From Actinoallomurus iriomotensis (lineage in GTDB: Bacteria; Actinomycetota; Actinomycetes; Streptosporangiales; Streptosporangiaceae): a DNA stretch of 64,000 nucleotides. Below the pieces are notes generated by a model. That model was not told the DNA's origin, did not search any database, and worked only from the letters and a program-made list of their open reading frames with translations. Location of the stretch: the NCBI RefSeq assembly GCF_030269445.1, contig NZ_BSTJ01000001.1, positions 1,265,898 through 1,329,897 on the forward strand, given 5' to 3'. Position 1 is the stretch's first letter; every line of letters begins with the position of its first letter. Position numbers and translations under genes: made by a program. This document shows, one piece after another, positions 25,218 through 33,474 of this stretch.

Positions 25218-26152
25218 CATTGACCAGCCGCCGCCCGGCCGGCACGGCGACCGCGCGACCCGCGGCCCGTGCCCGCCGGGCGGGCTTCCTCACCCCGCCG
25301 TGGTGGTTCGTCGCCCCCGCGCTGCTCGTGTACGCGGCCATCGTGCTCTACCCGAGCGTCTCCGGCATCGTGTACGCGTTCACGGACTGGAGCGGCATCG
25401 GCGACAAGTCCTTCAACGGCCTGGCCAACTTCCAGCACCTGCTCAGCGACGACCAGGCGAGGAGCGCACTCCTCCACACGCTGCTGCTGACCGTCACGAT
25501 CGTCATCGTCCAGAACGGCGTCGGACTGCTGCTCGCGCTGGGCGTGAACGCGCGCATCAAGTCCCGTACGGTGCTGCGCGTCGTCTTCTTCGCGCCGGTC
25601 GTGGTCAGCCCGGTGATGATCGCGTTCCTGTGGAAGTACGTCTACAACCCCGACCCCAAGGCGGGTATCAACGGCATCCTGGGCATGCTCGGCCTGAGCG
25701 ACCTGCGCCAGGACTGGCTCGGCAACCCCTCGCTCGTGGTCTGGTCGATCGCCGGCATGGTCGTCTGGCAGTACGCCGGGTACTCCATGGTGATCTTCCT
25801 GGCCGGGCTGGAGGGCATCCCGGCCGAACTGCGCGAGGCCGCGATGATCGACGGCGCGGGACGGTTCCAGCAGTTCCGCTACGTCACCTGGCCGCTGCTC
25901 GCGCCGTCGCTGACGATCAATGTCATGCTCTCCACGATCGGCGGGCTGAAGCTCTTCGACCAGGTGTACGCCGCGACCGGCGGAGGCCCCGGCTACTCCA
26001 GCGAGACGCTCTCGACGGTGCTCTACAAGCAGGCGTTCGTCTTCGGCAAGTACGGCTACAGCACCGCGATCGCGCTCGTCCTCGCCCTGTTCGTCGCGGC
26101 GGTCTCCCTCGTCCAGATCTACTACCTGCGCGGCAGGGAGGTCGGCGTATGA
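25214..26152 (+). CDS. Sugar ABC importer permease 1 (MalF type)
   Basis: The protein has 312 residues and six membrane helices, starting with WWFVAPALLVYAAIVLYPSV. The EAA loop reads ELREAAMIDGAGRFQQFRYVTWPLL. The C-terminus contains DQVYAATGGGPGYSSET, characteristic of UgpA/MalF-like permeases. ATG 25214 overlaps the upstream stop and its own stop overlaps the second linker ATG. No ATPase is encoded in the operon, so a shared MsiK-like ATPase elsewhere is expected, as is common in actinobacteria. Confidence 0.93.
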   Translation: MTLTSRRPAGTATARPAARARRAGFLTPPWWFVAPALLVYAAIVLYPSVSGIVYAFTDWSGIGDKSFNGLANFQHLLSDDQARSALLHTLLLTVTIVIVQNGVGLLLALGVNARIKSRTVLRVVFFAPVVVSPVMIAFLWKYVYNPDPKAGINGILGMLGLSDLRQDWLGNPSLVVWSIAGMVVWQYAGYSMVIFLAGLEGIPAELREAAMIDGAGRFQQFRYVTWPLLAPSLTINVMLSTIGGLKLFDQVYAATGGGPGYSSETLSTVLYKQAFVFGKYGYSTAIALVLALFVAAVSLVQIYYLRGREVGV

Positions 26153-26223
26153 GCGAACGAAGTGAGCGAATCGACAAGCACAGCACCCCAGTGGTCTCTC
26201 CCCCGACGAAGGAGGGCTCATGA
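26149..26223 (+). repeat. Intercistronic linker element, copy 2, a 24-codon leader ORF
   Basis: It begins with ATG overlapping the upstream permease stop. It encodes MSERSERIDKHSTPVV onward for 24 residues and stops at 26221-26223, overlapping the next permease ATG (26220) as ATGA. It matches copy 1 at both ends. The 2-base length difference makes this copy a separate small ORF where copy 1 is an in-frame extension. Its end again provides GAAGGAGGG. Confidence 0.8.
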
Positions 26224-27050
26224 ACCATCTCCGGTATGGGCTGCGGACGTTCGCGCTCGAGATCGTCATGATCGTGGTGGGGCTGGCGTTCCTGTTCCCG
26301 GTCTACGCGCTGGTCGTGCTGTCCCTGAAGGACAGCAAGCAGATCGCGAGCTCGCCGCTGTCGCCACCGACCTCCCCCACGCTGGGCAACTTCTCCCGCG
26401 CGTGGTCGTCGGCGTCGCTGGGCTCGGCGCTGCTCAACAGCACGCTGATCACCATCGCGAGCCTGGTCTGCCTCATCGCGCTGGGCTCGTTCGCGGCGTA
26501 CTTCCTGGCCCGCTGCGCCTCCCGGCTCGGCTACGGGCTGTACGTCCTGTTCCTGCTCGGCATCGTGCTGCCGTTCCAGCTCGGCATGATCCCGCTGTTC
26601 AAGCTGGTCGACCACCTGGGCCTGCTCGGCACGTACCAGGGGATCATCGTGTTCTACACCGGCATCCAGCTGCCGTTCACGGTGTTCCTCTACACGGGCT
26701 TCATCCGGGCGCTCCCCCGCGACTACGCCAACGCGGCGCTCATCGACGGCGCCTCGCACCTGACGGCGTTCACGCGGGTGGTGTTCCCGCTGCTGCGGCC
26801 GATCACCGGCACCGTGCTGATCCTCAACGCCGTGTTCATCTGGAACGACTTCTTCACCCCGCTGCTCTACCTCGGCGGGTCCGCGAAGGAGACGGTCCCG
26901 GTGCGCATCTTCTCCTTCGTCGGCCAGTACGTCTCCGACTACGGTCTCGTCTTCGCCGGCCTCGTCCTGGCCGCGCTGCCGATCATCGTGGTGTTCCTGG
27001 TGCTCCAGCGGTACGTCATCCGCGGCTTCGCCAGCGGGCTGAAGGGATGA
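26220..27050 (+). CDS. Sugar ABC importer permease 2 (MalG type)
   Basis: The 276-residue protein has six helices. The EAA loop is DYANAALIDGASHLTAFTRVVFPLL and the usual MalG C-terminus is LQRYVIRGFASGLKG. GAAGGAGGG from the linker element precedes ATG 26220. It partners the permease at 25214-26152. Its stop overlaps the GH106 gene start as ATGA. Confidence 0.93.
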   Translation: MNHLRYGLRTFALEIVMIVVGLAFLFPVYALVVLSLKDSKQIASSPLSPPTSPTLGNFSRAWSSASLGSALLNSTLITIASLVCLIALGSFAAYFLARCASRLGYGLYVLFLLGIVLPFQLGMIPLFKLVDHLGLLGTYQGIIVFYTGIQLPFTVFLYTGFIRALPRDYANAALIDGASHLTAFTRVVFPLLRPITGTVLILNAVFIWNDFFTPLLYLGGSAKETVPVRIFSFVGQYVSDYGLVFAGLVLAALPIIVVFLVLQRYVIRGFASGLKG

Positions 27051-30000
27051 CCGGGCTGCCGCCGCGGCTGGCGGAGGTCCTGGCGGAGCCGCCCGCCGCG
27101 TTCTCCCCCGCCGCGATCTGGTGGTGGAGCGGTGAGCCGCTGGACCGTGCCCGGCTGCGCCGGCAGCTCGAACGGTTCGCCGACGGCGGGGTGTACAACC
27201 TCGTCGTGTTGAACCTCGCGCCGTCGGGGCCGATGTTCGGCTCCGACGCCGACGATCCGCCGTTCTTCTCCGAACTGTGGTGGGAGCTGTTCGACGGCGT
27301 CTGCGCCGACGCGCACGAGCTGGGCGTCTTCCTGTGGTTCTACGACCAGCTCGGCTTCTCCGGCGCCGACGTGCAGGCACGGCTCGTGGGGGAACACCCC
27401 GCGTACGCCGGGCGCTGGCTGGAGCGTTCCGGTCAGGTCGTGCGCCGCGGCTTCGACTACCTGTCGCGGGACGCGTGCGCCACGCTCATCGACCGCGTGC
27501 ACGGGGAGTTCGAACGCCGGCTGCCGCACTGGCTGGGCACCGTCATCGCCGGGTCGTTCCAGGACGAGCTGCCGGCGCTGCCGACCTGGTCACCGGAGTT
27601 CGCCGCGGAGTTCGAAAAGCGCCGCGGCTACGACCTCGTCCCGCACGTGGCCGCGCTCTGGACGGGCGGCGACGGCGACCCCGCCGTTCGCCGCGACTAC
27701 CACCGCACCCGCGCCGAACTGGCCGAGGAGGCCTTCTTCCGTCCGCTCGCCGAATGGCACGCCCGCCACGGGCTGCTCCACGGGTGCGACCAGCAGGACC
27801 CGGCGCGGGCCGGTCTCCCGGTGGACGGCGTGCGGCTGTACGCCGACTACGCGCGTACGCACCGCTGGTTCGGCGCACCGGGCTCCGACCACCACGGGGA
27901 CGCGAGGATCCACTCGTCGCTGGCCCACCTGTACGACCGGCCGCGTACCTGGATCGAGGCGTTCCACTCCACCGGCTGGGGCGGCACGCTGGAGGAGACG
28001 TTCGACTGGCTGCTGCCCTGGCTGCGCTCCGGTGCGACGCTCTACAACCCGCACGCGGTCTACTACACGACCAAGGGCGGTTGGTGGGAGTGGGCGCCGC
28101 CCGCCACCGACTGGCGCCAGCCGTACTGGCCGCACCACCGGGTCTTCGCCGACGCGGTCGCCCGGCTGTGCGCGGCGCTCTCCCTCGGCCGGCACGTGTG
28201 CGACGTCGCGGTGCTCCTGCCCACCGCGACCGCGCAGGCCGGTGCCCGCCTCGACGGCGTCGACGCCGACGCCGAGCGGGCGCAGCTCCTTTATCGCGAA
28301 CTGGTCGGCGACATGGCCTGGTTCCGGGTGGTCCCCGGCGTCCTCGACCGGCTGCGGGTCGACGCCGACGTGATCGACGACGACTCCGTGCAGCGCGCCA
28401 CCGTGACCGGCGGGCGGCTCACGGTCGCGAACGAGGCGTACACCACGATCGTCCTGCCCGGCTGCACGGTGCTGGAGGCGGAGACCGCCCGGCTGCTGGA
28501 GGAGTTCGCCGCGAACGGCGGACGGATCGTCGCCGTCGGCGCGCTCCCCGCCCGCGTGGTCGGCGGCACGTACGACCTGTCCCGGCTGCGCCGCGCGGTG
28601 CGGTTCGTCGGCACGGCCGACGCGCTGACCTTGAAGCACACGGGGCCATTGCGGGTGGAGGCGCCGGTGCCCGCGCTGGTCCGTGAGGTCGGCGGGGCGA
28701 CGTTGGTCCTCCTCACCGCGGCGTTCCCGCGCGCCACCGACGCCTCGGTCGGCCGGCCCGACGAACGGGGGATCGAGCTGGGCTGGCTGGACGCCTCGTA
28801 CGACTTCGACCCCGGCCGGTACGCGACCGAGATGCGGGTGCGGGTGCGCGGCGTACAGGGCCGGCCGCTGCTCGCCGGCCCGTTCGGCGGGACGGTACGG
28901 CCGCTCGCCGCCCGGCGCGACGGTGACGTCACCGAGGTCGTGGTGCCCTTCTCCGACGGTCCGGCCGCGCTCCTCATCTTCGACGGGTCGGATCACGATG
29001 TGGTCGAGCGGCCGTCGGCGGCGGAGACCCGGCTCGACCTCGGGTCCACGTGGGACATGGAACTCGTCCCCACCATGGACAACACGTGGGGCGACTTCGG
29101 CCCTCGTGACGAGCCGCCCGGCCTGGCGCGGTGGGAGTTCCGGCACCGGGTCGAGGCCGCGGGCGACGACGGCGTACGCGACGGCTGGGCGGCGGCGGCG
29201 TACGACGACGCGAGCTGGGCGACCGCGCACGCGACCTTCGGCCCCCACGCCCTCGCCGCCGGGCCCGATGACCTGCCCGGGGCGGGTACGGGCTGGAAGC
29301 CGATCGTCTACTCGACCTCACGCGGGATCTTCAAGGATCCGATCCACCGCGAGACCCTGGGCCCGAAGGGACACGTGCCGGAGGAGTTCATCGACCTCGG
29401 CGACGTGCGCGCGGACCAGGCGGTTCGCCTGCGGACCGAGCTGAGTGTCCCCGAGGCCGTGTCCGCGACGCTGGCCGTGGGAGCACCGGCCGCCACGACC
29501 GCCTGGCTCGACGGTGTGGAGGTCCCCCTCGACGACCACGGCCACCTGGCGACCGCTCCGGTGCACCTCGACGCGGGATCGCACGTGCTCGATCTGCGCC
29601 TGACACCCGATGAGACCGTACGGCTGCGCGCCCACATCGCGCTGGTCCGGGACCCGCTGCGCTACCGGCGGCCCGAGTGGATCGCCCCGGCCGGGCCCGC
29701 CCGGCCCGGCGCCCAGGTCGCACTCAGCACGACGATCGCTGTCGGAGACGTCCCGTCGAACGCCATTTTGCAGGTCGCGGCCGTGGAACCCTGCCGCGTG
29801 CTGGTCAACGGCGTGGAGGTGGGACGGCAGGGCGGCTTCGACCCGTACGCCGAGCACGCCGCCCCGCGCGTACGGCGATATGAGGTCGCGGCGGCGCTGC
29901 GGCCGGGGCCGAACGAACTCACCGTGGAGCTGACCGAACGCGACAAGCCCGCGGCCGTCCTCGCCGACTGGGCCGTCGGTTCCCGTGCGGAGCCGTGGCG

Positions 30001-30787
30001 GGCGACGCGAGACGGAGAGCCGGTACCGGTCGCGCCACAGCGCCGGCAGTATGGCGATCCGGCGGCGCTGCACCTGTGGCGGCGTCCGCATCCGCTGCCG
30101 GAGACCGCCTGGCTGGAGGGAACCGACGCGGACGACTGCGTGATCCCGGTGATCTTCGCCGTGCCGCGCCCCGAGGCGGAACGGGTGGAATGGTTCCGCT
30201 TCGCGATCCCCCCGGGCGCGACGCGCATGACGGTCCCGACCTGCGGGGAGACACACGTCTTCGTGGACGGTGCCGAATACCGGCTTGCCGACGACGCGTC
30301 AGTGGACCTGTCCGGCTCGGGTCCCGGCGTACGGTGCGGGGCGCTGCGGGTCCGCACCCGACCGGGACACGAGGGCGGCGCCGCGTTGGCCGCACCGGTA
30401 CGTTTCACCGTCGGTCCGGGCCGCATCGAACTGGGCGACTGGGAGGCCGCAGGTCTCGCGGAGTACAGCGGAGGAGTCCGTTACCGCCGCCGGATCGACC
30501 TGCCGGAAGTCGCGCCGGTGACCCTCGACCTGGGCCGCGTACGCGGAACGGCCGAGGTCACCGTGAACGGCCACCCGGCCGGCACCCGCGTCTGCTCCCC
30601 GTACCGCTTCGACCTGACGGACGCGGTCCAGCCGGGCGAGAACGAGATCGAGATCCTGGTGTACGGCACGCTGGCGCCCTACCTGGACGCGGTGAGCCCC
30701 ACCCATTTCGTCTTCCCAGGCCAACGCGTGTCCGGCCTTTTCGGCCCGGTCCACCTTCTGGTCAGGCGCCGCTCTCAGACTCCATAA
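27047..30787 (+). CDS. Large glycoside hydrolase, GH106-like (alpha-L-rhamnosidase)
   Basis: This is a 1246-residue protein with no signal peptide. The N-terminal catalytic part shows AAIWWWSGEPLDRARLRRQL, WFYDQLGFSGA, AGSFQDELPALPTW and EAFHSTGWGGTLEETFDWLL, patterns of the GH106 rhamnosidase family. A Rossmann-like and several beta-sandwich domains follow, the last (YRRRIDLPEVAPVTLDLG) resembling a galactose-binding-like fold. Pairing with GH78 suggests removal of rhamnose from branched or modified chains such as rhamnogalacturonan fragments or plant glycosides. ATG 27047 overlaps the permease stop. The 3' end overlaps the truncated DUF397 gene on the other strand by 26 bases. Confidence 0.85.
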   Translation: MTGLPPRLAEVLAEPPAAFSPAAIWWWSGEPLDRARLRRQLERFADGGVYNLVVLNLAPSGPMFGSDADDPPFFSELWWELFDGVCADAHELGVFLWFYDQLGFSGADVQARLVGEHPAYAGRWLERSGQVVRRGFDYLSRDACATLIDRVHGEFERRLPHWLGTVIAGSFQDELPALPTWSPEFAAEFEKRRGYDLVPHVAALWTGGDGDPAVRRDYHRTRAELAEEAFFRPLAEWHARHGLLHGCDQQDPARAGLPVDGVRLYADYARTHRWFGAPGSDHHGDARIHSSLAHLYDRPRTWIEAFHSTGWGGTLEETFDWLLPWLRSGATLYNPHAVYYTTKGGWWEWAPPATDWRQPYWPHHRVFADAVARLCAALSLGRHVCDVAVLLPTATAQAGARLDGVDADAERAQLLYRELVGDMAWFRVVPGVLDRLRVDADVIDDDSVQRATVTGGRLTVANEAYTTIVLPGCTVLEAETARLLEEFAANGGRIVAVGALPARVVGGTYDLSRLRRAVRFVGTADALTLKHTGPLRVEAPVPALVREVGGATLVLLTAAFPRATDASVGRPDERGIELGWLDASYDFDPGRYATEMRVRVRGVQGRPLLAGPFGGTVRPLAARRDGDVTEVVVPFSDGPAALLIFDGSDHDVVERPSAAETRLDLGSTWDMELVPTMDNTWGDFGPRDEPPGLARWEFRHRVEAAGDDGVRDGWAAAAYDDASWATAHATFGPHALAAGPDDLPGAGTGWKPIVYSTSRGIFKDPIHRETLGPKGHVPEEFIDLGDVRADQAVRLRTELSVPEAVSATLAVGAPAATTAWLDGVEVPLDDHGHLATAPVHLDAGSHVLDLRLTPDETVRLRAHIALVRDPLRYRRPEWIAPAGPARPGAQVALSTTIAVGDVPSNAILQVAAVEPCRVLVNGVEVGRQGGFDPYAEHAAPRVRRYEVAAALRPGPNELTVELTERDKPAAVLADWAVGSRAEPWRATRDGEPVPVAPQRRQYGDPAALHLWRRPHPLPETAWLEGTDADDCVIPVIFAVPRPEAERVEWFRFAIPPGATRMTVPTCGETHVFVDGAEYRLADDASVDLSGSGPGVRCGALRVRTRPGHEGGAALAAPVRFTVGPGRIELGDWEAAGLAEYSGGVRYRRRIDLPEVAPVTLDLGRVRGTAEVTVNGHPAGTRVCSPYRFDLTDAVQPGENEIEILVYGTLAPYLDAVSPTHFVFPGQRVSGLFGPVHLLVRRRSQTP

Positions 30788-30854
30788 GCTTGACCTCGAC
30801 GCAGTCGCCTTGTTGCGTACCGCTCCAGGAGCTTTTGGTCCAGCCCACTTTCAC
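30762..30854 (-). pseudogene. Truncated DUF397 protein gene
   Basis: GTG 30854 overlaps the XRE stop (30851-30853) as GTGA and encodes about 30 residues beginning VKVGWTKSSWSG and containing GDCVEVK. This is the conserved first half of DUF397 (W-KSS-S, G-CVEV). DUF397 proteins are normally about 60-70 residues and continue with RDSK and EW-F motifs, which are absent. The frame stops inside the 3' end of the rhamnosidase gene. DUF397 proteins are partners of XRE/DUF5753 regulators. The loss is consistent with a rearrangement that joined the rhamnoside operon here. Confidence 0.75.
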
Positions 30855-31657
30855 ATCGCCTCCATAGCCTGTTGGATCATCGCGCGGGAGGGTTGCGCGG
30901 GGAGAGCGACTGCGCTGATGCGATCGTAACGGAGTGCATACGCCTGCACCTCCGTCGTAGAAGGCACCAACCTGCCTCCTCCTGGCGATTCAGTGTAGGC
31001 GACGTCTCCTGTTTCACCAGAGATGATGGAGAAGCATCCGTCGAATCCCGGATGCGCACCGGTGACCTTCGGCACCACACGCACACTGACGTGCGCACGG
31101 TCGGACGCCTCAAGGAGGTAGGCGAGCTGGCTGCGCATTACCTCTGGTCCGCCCACCGGCCATTCGAGTGCGCTTTCCGTTATTAATGCCCGCAGCAGAG
31201 CGGGCGAGGAGGAATTGAGGACGGCCTGTCTCGCCAGCCTCTCCTCCACCAACGGCGTCGGGTCCGACCAACCTCCCGCCTTGATCATCGCGTAGGCGTA
31301 CTCCGGGGTCTGAAGCAGCCCGGGAATCGCGAGCACCTGAAAGGTCTTGATCATGTTCGCGTCTTGCTCCAGACCCGTGAACTGCTTGAACCACTCCGGA
31401 TCGTGACCGCGCTGCGCGAAGCGGAGCAGGCGTTGGAAGTGGCCGCCGGTGTTGAAGCGGACGTCCAGGAGTTTGGCCTCTTTGTCCGTGATGCGACGCC
31501 TGTTCGCCTCGCAGTTGGAAAGATTTGTCGCACTCCGGCGAATGATCTTTCCCATCGCAGATTGCGACAATCCGTACTTTTCCCGGTAGAAGCGCAGGTC
31601 GTGCGCCAGCCATGCCCACAGCGACGAGTCGGGGTCGATCGCGGGGTGCGGTGCCAT
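30851..31657 (-). CDS. XRE-family regulator with DUF5753 (Scr1/WhiJ type)
   Basis: The protein has 268 residues. The N-terminal helix-turn-helix reads YREKYGLSQSAMGKIIRRSA with NLSNCEANRRRI. The DUF5753 domain contains IPGLLQTPEYAYAMI, ERLARQAVL and SVRVVPKVTGAHPGFDGCFS. WhiJ-type regulators act with a small DUF397 partner and control development or antibiotic production in Streptomyces. Here the adjacent DUF397 gene is truncated. It is divergent from an HATPase gene, completing the usual XRE/DUF397/HATPase cluster. Confidence 0.92.
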   Translation of the reverse strand: MAPHPAIDPDSSLWAWLAHDLRFYREKYGLSQSAMGKIIRRSATNLSNCEANRRRITDKEAKLLDVRFNTGGHFQRLLRFAQRGHDPEWFKQFTGLEQDANMIKTFQVLAIPGLLQTPEYAYAMIKAGGWSDPTPLVEERLARQAVLNSSSPALLRALITESALEWPVGGPEVMRSQLAYLLEASDRAHVSVRVVPKVTGAHPGFDGCFSIISGETGDVAYTESPGGGRLVPSTTEVQAYALRYDRISAVALPAQPSRAMIQQAMEAM

Positions 31658-31760
31658 AGGAGTCTCCCTGACTTTCCAAGGGCGCGGAAATCCTTACGCC
31701 CGTCGATGCGCAAGCTACAGACTTCCGTCATCAACGAATCGACGGATCGGGGTAGGTGGA

Positions 31761-32159
31761 ATGGATGAATCAGGAATAGCACAGAAGCAAAAGTATCGTC
31801 TACCGCTACCGCCCCATCCCGTCGCCGCACGACAAGCCCACAAGGTGCTGGAATGGGCGCTTTCGGAGTGGTGTGTCCGCGGCCCTTGCGCCGACGACGC
31901 GCATATTGTGCTGAGCGAGTTGGTGACCAATGCGGTCATGCATTCCATGGACGTGTTCACACTCGCTCTTGATCTGCGCGAAAACCAAATAGTGATTGAA
32001 GTGTGGGACTGTACCGATGCGACACCTGACGTCACGCTGCCCGACGCCCTCGCGGTCAATGGTCGAGGGATGTTCCTGGTAGATGCGCTCTCAAAAGAAT
32101 GGGGAGTCCGGCCCGCCGAACGGGGCGGCAAGACCGTATGGGCCACGATCCCCCGATGA
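31761..32159 (+). CDS. HATPase_c_2 (RsbW-like) anti-sigma-type ATP-binding protein
   Basis: The protein has 132 residues. The N-box is VLSELVTNAVMHS, the D-box area is VEVWDCTDATPD and the G-box is NGRGMFLVDALSKEWGVRP. This small single-domain family resembles RsbW/SpoIIAB kinases; in actinobacteria it commonly accompanies XRE/DUF397 pairs. GGTAGGTGGA precedes ATG 31761. Whether it acts as an anti-sigma factor is not shown. Confidence 0.9.
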   Translation: MDESGIAQKQKYRLPLPPHPVAARQAHKVLEWALSEWCVRGPCADDAHIVLSELVTNAVMHSMDVFTLALDLRENQIVIEVWDCTDATPDVTLPDALAVNGRGMFLVDALSKEWGVRPAERGGKTVWATIPR

Positions 32160-32529
32160 CCGGCCCGACCTGCTACTCACGCCGAAGGAGGTGGCGGCGA
32201 TGTTCGGAATCTCGGTCCCGACACTGGCGACCTGGGCCCGGGATGGCGCGCTGCCGTACGTGCCGACCCCGGGCGGCCACCGCCGCTACCGCCGCGCGGA
32301 CGTCCGCGCGCTGCTGGAGAAGAAGAACACCGCCGAACCCGCGCGTACGGAAATGGAGGAGGACGCGGTACGCCTGTACGAGCAGGGATGGTCGATCCGT
32401 CAGGTCGCCGAACGCTTCGAGTGCGGCTACGGCGCCATGCGCCGCATCCTGGCCCGCCACGGGGTCCTCAGATCGAGGAAGCAGGCTGCCGACGACAGGG
32501 AGGGACCTTCGTTGGGGACGTTCTCCTGA
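32083..32529 (+). CDS. BldC/MerR-like DNA-binding protein with extra C-terminal HTH, start uncertain
   Basis: The core LLTPKEVAAMFGISVPTLAT, followed by GALPYVPTPGGHRRYRRADVRALL, is a MerR-type winged helix close to BldC. A second helix-turn-helix follows (LYEQGWSIRQVAERFECGYGAMRRIL). The only in-frame upstream ATG (32083) lies 77 bases inside the HATPase gene without a ribosome binding site. ATG 32200 has GGAGG but would cut off the first helix. ATG 32156, which overlaps the HATPase stop, is out of frame by one base, so a 1-base loss near 32163-32167 is possible. Confidence 0.75.
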   Translation: MRSQKNGESGPPNGAARPYGPRSPDDRPDLLLTPKEVAAMFGISVPTLATWARDGALPYVPTPGGHRRYRRADVRALLEKKNTAEPARTEMEEDAVRLYEQGWSIRQVAERFECGYGAMRRILARHGVLRSRKQAADDREGPSLGTFS

Positions 32530-32634
32530 CAGGAGAAAATTCCACTCACAGAAGAACACCGCCACCGAACCACCCCCGCCTCGCGGTCTTCAGGCCGAGC
32601 AGGCAGGCGAACGGAAGCGCGATCCCCGCGAAGG

Positions 32635-33392
32635 TCAGTCGGCGGTGCGGCGGCGGCGGGCGCGCTGGCGACAGGTCGGCCCGCAGTAGCGGGGCGGCCG
32701 CCCCGTGGGCCGGACCCGCAGCCGAGCGCCGCATTCCTCGCAGTACCTCACGTCGGGGGCGGCGGTTTCGTGACGCTGAAGGGACGTCGCGTCACGGAAC
32801 GCCGCGTCTTTCGTGACGGCCGGAGTGCGCAGTCCGTCGAGCAGCAGCCGCACCAGCCGCGTGCCGCGTGCCCGGTCCCGGTGGGCCGCACGCAGTGCGG
32901 CACCGCCGGCGATCAGCGCGGTCAGGTCGTCGACCCGCACGTCGGCGCGTACGGCACCGGCCTGTTTCGCGTTGGTCAGCAGGTCGTCCAGCGCCTCGCG
33001 GAACCGCGCACCGCCGCGGTCAGCAGGGCGTGCGGCCAGCCGCGGTCGGCCGTGAGCGCGTCGCAGACACGCTGGCGGCCGGCCGTTTTCTCGATCACGT
33101 CGATGAGGAACCCGAACAGCGCGTCACCGGGCGTGGCGCGGGCGGGCCATCGGCCCGCGGCCGTCACCAGGCCTTCGAGGTGTTCGGCGAGCACCGCCTC
33201 GAGCAGGATCTCCTTGCTCGGGAAGTGCCGGTAGACGGTGCCGGCCCCGACCCCGGCGCGCTGCGCGATCCGGCCGAGCGACGCCTCCAGCCCCTCCTCG
33301 GCGAACACGCGCATCGCGGTGCGCAGCACGACCTCCCGGTTGCGGCGGGCATCGGCCCGCCCGGCCGGCGCGGCGACGGGTACTGCTGCCAT
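32635..33392 (-). pseudogene. TetR-family regulator with frameshift and C-terminal zinc-finger-like tail
   Basis: The N-terminal part from ATG 33392 is a normal TetR helix-turn-helix (VLRTAMRVFAEEGLEASLGRIAQ and GAGTVYRHFPSKEIL). The frame runs to GWPHALLTAAV and then stops soon after at about 32976. The next frame continues the same domain: FREALDDLLTNAKQAG, then RVDDLTALIAGGAALRA and LVRLLLDGLR. Restoring one G within GTGCGCGG (33004-33011) would join them. The C-terminal tail has CEECGARLRV and PPRYCGPTCRQRARRRR, a Cys4-like finger seen in some actinobacterial TetR proteins. It is either a pseudogene or a sequencing error. It is divergent from the NmrA-like gene. Confidence 0.8.
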
Positions 33393-33474
33393 GTCACGTA
33401 ACCCTTTTCGTGGCGGTGAAGCGGGTGGAGCATTCCGGATCGTGCCAGTATCCACCGACCCCGGAACGGACGCC

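Noticed and set aside
32311-32575. Repeated AGAAGAACACCGCC near 32320 and 32560.
   Set aside because: Only 14 bases, one copy inside a coding region and no extension on either side; probably chance.
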